Part shown: piece by piece, positions 25,099-37,800 of the stretch
How the letters are laid out: every line of letters begins with the position of its first letter
Position numbering within the stretch: the stretch's first letter is position 1
NCBI RefSeq assembly: GCF_029962835.1
Contig: NC_080579.1
Coordinates: 124,001 to 188,000, forward strand
Direction: 5' to 3'
From: Magnolia sinica
Taxonomy: Eukaryota; Streptophyta; Magnoliopsida; Magnoliales; Magnoliaceae
Length of the DNA stretch: 64,000 nucleotides
The notes under the pieces: model-generated
The model's database searches: none
What the model was told of the DNA's origin: nothing
What the model saw: the letters and a program-made list of their open reading frames with translations, nothing else
Position numbers and translations under genes: made by a program

Positions 25099-28000
25099 CG
25101 ATCCCAGATTCCCAATAATTACCATAATATATCATATTAAATTTGTTAGCCACTCCACCTACAGCTATCTTAATTGTTAATACCTTGTAAGATTCATACG
25201 CGAACAGCTGCACAGCACTATATGGAATTATGCGTATCACCTGATACAATTTGAAATAAATAAATAAAAATACTGTAACATCAAAATGAAAACATACTGT
25301 AATTGGCGAGCTATGGAATATCAAATACCTGTGGTAGATTGCCTTTCCAATAGCCCTTAATACCCTCCTCCTTCCCAATCAATGTGATGGCCTACAGTGC
25401 ACAGAGTTAGATATACGTTTGACATGACTATATTGCCGGAAATGTGAGCCAATATGACTGGAGAATAAAAGGCTCTCCAAAACTAAAATTTCACAGTTTA
25501 AGGTTGTGCTAGTGAACAACACTTGATAATTCTTGACACGTTATGCTGCAATGACGCCATATGGACATCCTATATGAAGTTTTTCTTTTCATAAATGGGT
25601 AACAAGTGGGACGATATGCTTAAAGGTTAGCCATCGCCTGAGGTTTGGGGCTTGCTTGAAAAGGCAAAGTTGTGTTTGAGTGGTTGGAAGATATCTAAAG
25701 CAAAAAGGACAGACTCTTAAACAGAAACTAATCATAAGCTAAGCAGGCAGTGATACAATAGTTCGTAATAAATGGATGGATTAGTTGAATTTAGTAAAAC
25801 AAAGAACATTTTTTATCCAGTTCCAAAATCTCATTCGTTTCATCAACACTAGAACCAACCAAAATTGTAAGGACAGAAGATGTTGAAAAACCTTCACAAG
25901 GTCAGATGTTCCTGGTTGGTTGTTTATAGATTTTTTTATTTTTTATTTTTTTGAAGTTGCATACAAGAAAATCTTATTGATAAGCATAGTTACATGCTTA
26001 TCAATAGTCATGGATATAGTTATAGACTTTCTTTTAATATTTAAGAGATATGAACAGGGTAGTGACCCTTTTTTAAAAAATAAAAATTAAAAAAATGAAT
26101 GCCTAACTTTTTTTATTTTTATTTTATTTAAAAAAAAAAAAAAAAAACATCGCAACAGGGCACCAAGGCCCCAAAAACAAAACTCAACAGATACAACTCA
26201 GACACATGCTAAGTATCTAGCACTAGATATTTGTGTTCACTGTTGAGTGTCTTTGGGGATTGCCTCCAATAAATCTCTTTCACCAAGCACTCCAATTTGA
26301 GGATTGATAGGAAGTTAAACTTAAAACTCATAAGAAGAACTTCCTTTCCTCACCTCCACATGAATTGTTTCAAAACCAACCATTTGTTCTGAAGCTATGG
26401 TGCTTCATTGAAGATCCCTTGTTCTTCAAGAGTCCTCTCTATTCATCATTTTCTTTTTTCCAGCATCAGTTTCTCTTGAAATCTTTCAGAGATCAATCCA
26501 TTCTCTACCAACTGATGTTACCAGATAAGACTTTTGAAAAATGCTACAATGAAGCCACTAATGAAAAATGCTAAGCTTATATTCTCTAATATTGATGAAA
26601 GCATTTGAATGAGCCATAGTATTGAGAATTTTATCATTCTAATAGGAATCATAAAACCAAATTCTAGAACTTCAAATGAACATGAATAACCACTTGCTTA
26701 TTCCAGAAAGCCTGTGTCTGACCTATGCCAATTAGCTAACCCTATAAGAAATGTTTATGATGCTTTGTAGAAAAATCGACCTAAGAAGAAGATAAAAATG
26801 TTCTTGAGTTTGAGAAACATAGAAATTTAAATCATGGTCGTGAAGAGCCTAAATACATAAGCATTGACCATTTGCTTTGGACATATAACATACTTGAACA
26901 CAATGGAGCATGATAGAAAGATCCTAGCAATAAGCATTAAAGCTCAAACTGCAAGTTAGACAAGGAGAATGTTTGTTCCACGCATTGTGCTCCACTAAAC
27001 TCAGTCGCCAAACAAAAATAAAATCATGAGAAACCATTTGACCCTTTAGAACATAGTTGCAGGAGTCTTCCATTTCACATCAGGCTCCTGATTCAAACCA
27101 TAGTTTAAAATCTTGAAACTCAACTTTAGTTGAGAACCGGTCGGGTGACTCGGGTCGGGTTGACTCAAAGACTCTATTCCACTTGACTCAATATTTAATA
27201 ATTAAACTACGAATAAGATTTTATTAACAATAGGTAGTTATAATCAGTGTTCGAAATATCGTTACATATTGCATCCTTGGGATACATACACATATCAGTT
27301 ATCGCACAGGATATATCATTTGTATCTAGTAATTTATCGCACTTTTTGGGAAACATGGGGAAACATTGAGAAAATGGTTGAATTTTTCAATGAAACTTCA
27401 GGGATTGTTAAAAAAGACTATAATACACACTTCTAAATTATGACATCTCAAAAAAGAAGTGCACATAATAGGTTTCTTTTGTATAGGGTCCTATGCTATG
27501 TGCTGTCTCTGACTGAACTAATGCAACTATATTCAAATTGAATGCGTAGCATTTAGAGTGTATGTGATGATCATTTTATCAAACACTCCTAAATACTTCA
27601 AAATTAGTCTCAATTGACAACTGGTTGAAGGGAAATTTCAAAAAACATAATATTTTAATAGCTTTTTTAAATGAAAAATGATTTTTATTTTTTGAAAATT
27701 GACAAGAACTTGGCAAATCAATAGATCAGCCCTCATTCATGCTTGATTTCATGTTTGGAGTGCAAGCAATTTGGGAAGAATTGAGAAATTTTCGATTTTT
27801 TCCCAAAATTTTCCAAATCGGACCACCTACACTCAAATTTCGAAATTAGAGTCTATGTGATGATCATTTCATCAAATACTCCTAAATACCTCGAAATTAG
27901 TCTCAATTGACAGTTGGTCGAAGCAAAATTTCGAAAAAAATAATAATTATGGAGAACATGAAGAACCAATGATTATTGAAATCAAAGCTCCAACTCCATG

Positions 28001-28747
28001 ATTTTTCATGCGAAACATGACGAGCTAATGGATTTGTAACCATTTGACACTAATTTAACATAATTTCAACAAAAAAAGATCAAAAATTGAAAATGCTCAC
28101 CGAATCAAATATGTCGGGTATATCGGTACTATTTGTGCATTTCATATCGCACAGACAGGATACAAGATATATCGTGGGATATATCAGCACTATCTGTGCG
28201 TTTCGTGTCGCACAGGCGGGATATATCATGTGATATATTGGCTGATATTGTCGATATTTAAAACATTGGTTATAATGTATGAGTATAAAATAGGCAAGGA
28301 ATATCACAAAAGCAGCATTTGCCAGCTGTTGAACACTGTTGCCTTTACTGTTTGGATTGTAAGTTCGAGTCCCACCTCCTACTTAATATCCTTTTTTTTT
28401 TTTTTTTAAATGCATCAACTCGACAATTGACTTAGTTCAAGTCATGTCGATTCGACCGAGTAGGTAAGCCGACTCCACAAGTCATGCTAAGTCTAAACTG
28501 AGTCGAGCTTGCCAGTGAGTTTCATAGCAACTCGATTCGATTTCTAGCCAAGTTGAGGACTCAACCAAGTTTCGAGTCAAGTCAACGAGTTTTAGACCTG
28601 TGTTTCGAACTATGAATTTGAGCTTTCAATTGGGATTCTCGTAGGAACTGCAATTCTTTCTCTGAAGTCCGTGCTTCCAACTCCTAACGAACATGTTTCC
28701 AGTTGTTTTGCTTCCCTGGAATGGATATATTACTAGTTATCAGCTTC

Positions 28748-28816
<69 letters not shown>

Positions 28817-31800
28817 TCACACACAACCAGTTGGACCATTTAAATTGGTCCAACTAGCTGTGCATTAAATGTAAAGATTTATCTTTTCATCCACGTATAA
28901 TCCACTACATGTGAGGATACATGACATTGAGTCTTATATAAGTATGATGGGAATTATGTATCATAAATCCAACCCGTTCATCAAATAAGGCCCACTAATA
29001 AAATTTTATATACTAAAAATTAGTAAATGATCATCATTACTAGAGGCACACATGTAACTTGAATCTGGACTGTTGGAATAGATTTCTAACAGTTCATTTT
29101 TATTGTAAATGATATCATAATATTGATCATAAAAATAATATTTTTTTTCCTTCACATGCTTACAATGGACCCTATTTAATTGACAGACCGAATTTCCAAG
29201 ATACGTGGCATATCACTCGAACATATCACATGTGTACAACTTCTTTAGTCATCCCATGTCCTATGTAAATATTCTTCTTCTTCCTTTCTCTCTCTTCATT
29301 TAATCGTACTCCTCTCATTTCATACTCTCCCCATTCCCAACTATTGCATTATTTGATAGAGTCTCTCTCCCTTTTGAGTGACTTAGGACCCACCATGAAT
29401 GAATGGGCCATGCACCAACGCTTCCCTATCCTAGGCTTTTCAATGGGGGTAGCCCATCAGAGCAGTTGAAACAATGTTTCCCACTTGATGGATGGAGTGG
29501 ATTTACACATACAACATGGTGGGCCCAACAGAGCCTAGGTGTTTTACGTACGTCCATAGAGCCACCATGTTGTCTGTATGACATCCACTTCGTGGTGCAC
29601 AGTTGATATAAAAAATGATCAACTAGATAAATACCTAGGATGAGATACAACGTAGGTAACAATGGGCCAGAGGGGACACCAACCATAGATTTGTTTGTCG
29701 GTCCCAACATGTTGGTGCATTCCATCCAAACCATTCATCAAGTGCCCCTCATAAGGAGATGTACATTCCAGATATCTATCTGATCCATAATTTAGGTGGG
29801 CCACAGAGCTTGAATGTAGAGTTTCCTACATTGCAAAGCCATGTGGGGTCCACCACACTTTCTATGTGAAATCCACTCTGTCCACAACTGTATTGGGTTG
29901 TCGTGGCAAATTCTGCGGGCCCAGCGTGACGTGTGTTATATCCATACCATTCATCCATTTTTTTTTTTCATATTATTTTTAGGCATGAACCTAAAAATGA
30001 GGTAGATCAAAGCTCAATCGGACCACACCATATAAAGCAATTGGGACAATCACCCATCATTAAAACCTTTCCACTGCTTACCATGATGTTTATTGCCATC
30101 TAACCTATGCTCTAACGTCCAACGATTAAGATAAAACATTCAACATTTTATATGTATATGACATCCAATCCGTCTAAGTTAGGATTACATGGTCTAACGT
30201 CCAGCAATTTAGACAATACCAGCATTACAGGATTAATTACCACCTTAAATTACGCTACTTCTCTGCCAACACTGACGCTGATTAGCTACTGAACTTGAGA
30301 GTAGCGAGTCTCCCTGCTGAAGTGATGTCACGTTCTGTAGGCCCCACCATGATGTATGTGTATCCACACTGTCCATTCATTTGGAGAGATCACTTTATGA
30401 CATGAGACAAAGCACTAGGCAGATCCAAAGCTCAAATGGACCCCACCACAGGAAACAGTGGGAATTGAATGCCTACCCTTAAAACATCCCGAGGCCACAT
30501 AAGTCTTTGATCAAGCTGATATTTGTGTTTTCCCTTATCCAATGTTTGTGTTAACTTATAAATAAGTTGGATATCAAATATACATCATGGTAGGCCATAT
30601 GAAGGTGTCAACGATCAGCGTCATTGTCCCCACTGTTTTCTGTGGTGGGGTTTACTTGAGCTTTGTATATACGTCATTGTTTGACTCACGCCTTAAACTG
30701 ATCTCTCCAAACAGATGAATGGTGTGGATACAACACATACATCATTGTGGCCCCACATAACGTGTTGACATCACTTCAGGTTCAGTATCTAATCTGGGAC
30801 TGACAGCGTTATGAGCATTAACTTCATACCTTAAATTACGGGTACTAGTAGTCTTTTGGAAACAGATCATACCTCATGACTTTCCTCCTAATTTTTTTTT
30901 TAATGGCTATACCTAATATGTATGTGAGATCCACTCCGACCATTAGATGTATAATCAAGTAATAGGCCTTACGTCAATAACTCAGGCTAACCCGTGATTC
31001 AAATGAGCCACACCAATGAGAATAATTAGGAGAGAGACATCCACCCTTGATTTTTACAGGGCCAATCATGAAAAAAATGTGAAATCTATCCCAACCATTA
31101 GATGTCATACTAAAAGGAAGAATAGGTCCCAAAAATCAGGTTTATGCATGATTCATGTGAGCCACATTATGGGAAACTGTTTGGAGGGTGAACCTTTCCA
31201 TGTACACTTATTACAATCATGTGGTCCTCTTAAACTACCAATGGGGATAAATTTTGAGATCTTAATCTAAAATGGAGTGACATATGTGATGGTCGGGTTG
31301 ATTCTACGTTAACACCATGATGGCCCACCTAAGCCGTTGCCACTTTTCTAAGCTAAATAAAAAATAAAAAATTAGCAGGCAACGGAAACATTTACATTAA
31401 TTAGGAAGAAAGTTTTCATTAAATACACGGCTAGTTGGACGAAAACGTAATGTCCAACTAGTTGTGTGTGAGCATTACTCATATATATATATATATATGC
31501 TCAGTTGTGCACTAGTTCTCATGAGAACTCATCACATGCGATGTGAGCCCAAAATTTGAATGGTCCACGTGATGCAACACCCCATGAAACCCCTAAGGCC
31601 CAACGTTTTACCCTGATCCAAAACTTTGGTGGGCCATGGCTAAAGAAAACAATTTCTTCCCTTGATTTGCATTTCTCTTTGCTATGGCCCACCAAAGTTT
31701 TGGATCAGGGTGAAAATTGGATCCCAGGAGTTTCATGGGGTGCCGCATCACATGGACCGTTCAGATTTTCAGCCCATGACACGTGTGCAAAGGTGCGCGC

Positions 31801-34800
31801 ACGTGCGTAGGTGAGCATGCCTATATATAGGAGACCCCATTTTGCCACCAAGAAAAAGATAACAATTCATATAACTTTTATTTTGAGATTCTTAAAATCA
31901 ATCGTATTTTTTGCAAAAAAATTAAGAAAGCTTTAACTTTATATAAGCATATCGGTTAATAATCAGAGAATATAATTTAGACATACAACACCTCTCAATT
32001 TTTATTTTTTTTTTAAACATAATAGTTTGGATGATTCCTAGACAATTTAAAGTTCTACTTTTTAAAGAATGGTGATTTCCACCTCCAGCTCCTGCAAGCA
32101 GTGTTTTAAATATCGACGATATCAATCGATATATCCCACGATATATGTTGTATCCCACCTATGTGATACGAAACGCACAGGTAGCGCTGATATATCCCAC
32201 ATATTCAATCCAATGAGCATTTTCAATTTTTAGTCTATGCTTTTGTTGTAAATCACATTAAACCAGTGTCAAATGGTTACAAATATATGATTCTTCATGT
32301 TTTCCATGAAAAATTATGGATTCTGAACTTCGATTTCGAGATTTGGGGGAGATGGGTCAAGTTACGAAAATTTGAGAAAAAAACAAAAATTCTCAATTTC
32401 TCACAACTCAGTTGCAATCTTTGTATCCAAAAACAAAACTAAACATATATATAACCTGATCTAGTGATTCTTCTTTTGCTTTTGAATGTATTGCTTATCT
32501 TTTCATACAAGCCCTCTTACGTTTATAAATTATATGATAGACTTCGAATATACTTCCATCAGTTTAGTTGGAAAACACATATATTAGGACTCCATATAAA
32601 GGAAACCCCTATTATGTGCACTTTTCTTTTTTTTTGGGTAATATTTTCATTTCTAAGTGTGTATTGATGTCTTTTTCAACAATCCCTAAAGTTTCATTGA
32701 AACATTTGACCAATTTCCCAATGTTCCCATGTTTCCCAATAACAGCAATACATTACGCGATACAACCGATATATCACATGCGATAAGCCGATAACCGACA
32801 TTTATCCGTATCCCAAGGGTGTGATACATTACGCGATAACGATATTTAAAACATTGCCTGCAAGTAAGATGTAGAAATGCCATGTTTTTGACACCACAAA
32901 GGATCATAAAACCCAAAGCCAAAAATCAATTAGTTCAAAGGAGTTGAACTGTTGGGTCTGATGTGTACCGCAAAAGGTAATAACTGGATTTCCTACATTC
33001 AACCAAATAAAATAGAATTCAAATAGTTCTCAATAGCTATTGCAGACAATATAACACAAAGAAAGACCTAAGCATACCTCAATGAAACCAATTCCCTTCT
33101 TTGTACTCCCTTCCACAACCCGCAACCCATGGGTCTGCAAAAGAAAAAATTAATTTAGAAAGTTACTACATCATTTGTGGCTCTGATGTAGCAAATTATA
33201 GTGTCAAATAGATCTCTCTAAGAACTTGGCATTACATGCCAGATGTGCAACTTTGACGGGCTTTGCCAAGACTGACTCTTTGCTTCATATTTCTCTGTTA
33301 TGCTCACAAAATACAGAGGTTCACTTGTTACAAAAAATAAAAATAAATAAAAGGAAACGAAAAAAAGTATGCAAAACAAACAAAGATAAGAGGGGTAAGA
33401 GAATGATCACTGAGCTGCATTAAGAAACCTTGCATCAGGAAAGTACGCAATTGGAAATTGCAAACCTCGAAACTTACGAGAAAACTACACGGAAAAAGGA
33501 GCAATTATAACGCTACGTGGCCTGCATCTTTGCAAAATATTCTGATGGGTGGGGGCCATGGATTGGAATCCAGATCAGTTGTGTTCCACAGGGCATGTAC
33601 TATGCCTAAAAAATCTCCTTGATAGGACATTCTTAACCTTTCAATTTGTTACCAACACAGAGATGGTAAAGAAGAAAAATACAATAATGGTCCAATTTCA
33701 ACTGAAGGATATCCTAATATTATCCATTGGGATCTACTAATATCTGAGAGATTTTGGGGCATTCTCCATCCACCGTGGGAATGAAAGTCCAATTATCTAC
33801 AGATTACGAACCCATTGGGTCCCGCTTGTTAAAACTGGAAACCATGTATATGGCGCAAAGATGCAAACCGTGTATCATATTATTCCTCATAGACGCAATT
33901 TGACTCGAAATTCCTTTAAAGCAGCATTATTTTGCAGTAAGAACTATGAATGGAGAAGGGCTACCAAGTGCAGTACAAGTAGTTTAGTAGTTGCAAGGAA
34001 ACTGAGAAAATCAAAATAGCATTATTTATGGAAAAAGATAACTATCTGGTTGGATGGATCCTCTGCCGACAAATTGAGATAACGAGTTCCTGGTGCAATC
34101 CGGTTATCGAGTCAATGAGATCACGATACCCAAATTGCAAAGAAATGGATAAGAGTACACCCACAAGAATACTTGAGTGAGAGGAAGAAATAACTTTATT
34201 GATATGAAATTTCTTCTCTTAACTTAAGAAAATCCCTGTGAATCTTTAAAGAAAACCCCCTAACTATTAGATTGATTTCAAATCAATCTATATAATTTAA
34301 GACAATATACATCCCAACAACAAAGATTTGGCGTAAAATAATAAACACAAATCTACTAAATACCCCAAAAATCTTCAATCCTATCTTCCACACGAACCAC
34401 CATCTTCCACAAATAGCAAATGTGATCTCTGACACTTAGCCCCCAAATTTTGCAGCAAATAGCCCAAAATCAGCACATGCTAGGCCTTGTGGTGGGCTGT
34501 GGACCTACATCACTTCCAACATCAACAGGTATAAGCACCTCAACATTGTTTGTCTCTCCATGATCCAACTCCAAGAGTTCTCCGGATACACTTGCGAGGA
34601 TATCTTGGCTACTATGAGCGGGTTCCTTTTGTCAATAAATCTATTTGGTTATCACTTCCATGTGGAATTAAAGCTAAAATCAGATAACTCATTCAATATC
34701 TCCAATTCATATCCATTGCTTTGGTAGATGGAATTTAGTTCTTGCTAAAGTCTTAACCTGAAGTGCCCCAAAGGTGATGATCTCTCTCAACTCCCGCTCC

Positions 34801-37800
34801 CATAGTAGCTTTCTGAAGGGCATACAAGTCCCTGATAACATGGTGGTAAAATGTGAATGGTGATGAATGAATTTGTCGATGTTTACTGATTTAGGTTCAA
34901 AGGCATGATTCACAGATTGAACCTCATCAAATCATGGGGTTGAATGACCATTTCCTTCAGATTTTTGGAGAAAATAGGTAATAGCTTACAATGAAGGGGT
35001 TGATTCTAGCATGGCTTCTCATTGTCTTGCATTTTCTAAGCTCAGCAGGGATGCACCAATGACATTTTTTTCCCTTTCCCATTGGCCAACGCTAGGAGGA
35101 ACTCCATTTGCCTTTTCACTTAACCCCAGAAGCTATTAGTTTCATTCTCCATCAGATTTTGGGAATTAGATTTTGGGGCCCTTCCTATAGTAATGATAGA
35201 ATCGCAACCAACTACAATACATCAACAGTGCTATTGTTTTTAAGCAGGCTTCTAAGCAAGTATAGTTAATACTTTTATCACAGATAATCCAAATATCAGC
35301 GAGATGCAAAGCCCATTGACCACCTCTTTCTTCATAATGTATTTGCCAAGAAGATCCAGAAAAGAATTCTCAGTCTATTCTAGGTGCATTTGGTGATGCT
35401 AAAGAAATTAGCAAGACGTTTCTCGCTTGGCATGGTGGCGGTGTGGGTCAAATGGGGAGGAAGCTGTGGAGGCTCATTCTTCTTGCCGGTCTATGGGCTA
35501 TCTAGGCTGAAAGGAATGATAGATGCTTTCATAACTAATGCAAGCAGCCAGATGTGGTTTCCAGTAGATAAAAAATGGATATTATAGCATTTAGGCTGGT
35601 TGCATCAAATCTTTTAAATCTGGTGTTTTGTTTTCCTAGGCTGTTTGGCCCACTTTGTTTTCTTTTGGTGTACATTTCTTATATATCTTTCAATAAAACA
35701 GCAACCAAATTAATAATAATAATAATAATAATAAATATCCAATTATCTGTTGGACAGCTTGTTCCAAAATCATAATCGTCATTAGCCATTGTTAGGGCAA
35801 ACGGAGAGTGACAAGACTCTGAAGTACCTCAGACTCTCCCAAGAAGCTTGACTCCTCAAAAATGGGACCCAATTATTGAATAATGTAGAATTAGGCTTGC
35901 AATTTGGGAAGGTAGGTACTTTTTACTGTTTCTAGTTAGAGTTACACTCTTGAAGGTGGCCTTCGCTGATCTCCCTGTCTACTTCCTATCTATTACAAAA
36001 TCATGTTAAGGTGGGGTTGAAGTTTGAAATGATCTGAAGGAAGTCTTTGAGATGAGGCTACTGATCTAGTAGGACTTGCTGAGTGAGTTGGAAAATGGTT
36101 CATTCACCAAAAGTTAATTGTATTTGGCCATGATGTTGTTAAATACATGGAATATGTTAAAAATAAATGCCTGGAAAGCATAAAAAGCTTCTCCTCTTCC
36201 CAGGGAAAACTCCAAAAAATAAAATGGTTGTGGGCCCCAACTAGATGGGATTGGGTCCCACAACTCTTATACTTTCGTAGGTCCTTTGATTTGGGTTTGA
36301 AAAGGATTTGAGGGACATTTGGATGAGCTTTTTGGGTTAGACTTGAGGTTTAATTTGGTTCTAGTTAAGATTGTGTTTACGATGGATTGAGGTTGAGGTT
36401 GAGGTTGAGGCCAAGGTGGTCGTGATCATCATTGTCTAAGCCTTATCCCCATTAGCTAGGGTCAGCTACACGAATCCTGTTTATCAAGGATCATATCCTT
36501 AGTTACACAATAGGTCCTCAAATCTTTTCTTACTAACTCCACCAATGTACTTTTGGGCCTTCCCTTTGGCCATTTAGGGCCTTCAACTTAAACAACTCAC
36601 TCATTCTAATTACGGCAGTTTTTAACCTCTGTTGCGCATGGCAAAACCATCTGTCTACTTTTCTTCATCTAATTACCTTCTTTTTTTTCCTTTTTTTGAA
36701 AAATGACAAAATTTATTAAAACCGCAGCAAAAGCACCAACAACACAAAGACAAAGAAAAGACAAACAGAAAAAAGGGCCGCCGAGGCAGTGACTCAATTA
36801 TATTCCAACAAATTCCAGATTACAGCCCCACAGGCTTGAAACAATGAAGCCCATTCGATAATCATTGATCTAAATCTTTGGGATATTGCCTCCACCGATT
36901 TCTTGGAGTTGTCGAAGCACCTTGCATTCCTTTCTACCCACACTGCCCACCATGTAGCAAGGAGAGCCATTCTCCAAAGTGCCTTCTTTGGATGAGCGAA
37001 ACCAGCGCCGTGCAGGCAAGCAGACACCAATCAACAGAGCATGGGAGGCTCCACAAGATTTGAAAACAGCCCATAATATGTGCCCAGATTTTCCCCAAGA
37101 AGGGACAATGCAAGAAAATGTGATAAGCCGACTCTCCGTTTTGCATACACATGATGCATATATTTGGTATTATCATCCCTCTTTTTCTGCAAATTATCCA
37201 CGGTGAGCACTTTCTTCCAACGGACGAGCCACCCAAAAGCTGCTGTCTTAGGGGGGACGAAATAGGACCACACGAAATAGGTGCTCAACACTCCTCTTTG
37301 GTGATCAACACCAAATAAAATAAAGTAAAAGGATTCTTCATCTAATTACCTATTTGTGCTTCTCCTAAGTTCCCTCTTAAGGGATTCATTTTTTATTATA
37401 TTCTTCCTCATCTTGCCACTCATCCACATCAATATCCTTGTATTACCAATTGGGTTGAGGTGAAGGCACTTAGCCAAATTCCTGCAAATTTATAGAATAA
37501 AAAATTAGACCTTCTTGAATATTAACCAGGTCAATTAATCTGGCCATCCCATATTAGGTGGAGTGTCTAATCCCTACCTGTTGAGATGAAAGGGGGTTGA
37601 ATGTGCAGAGGAATGCTGAGGCTTCTAGGGAGATTGTTCTCAACATCCAGATGGTCATTGCCATCCAATCTTCCGATTAACTCAATTAAGGAGGAAAGTA
37701 AATTTTGGCTAATTGAATTAATGTCACCAAACTTTGTACTGAGATTTCTAACAATCTTACAGTGGGAATACAAGTAAAGTGAGATATTGCAATTCTCATG

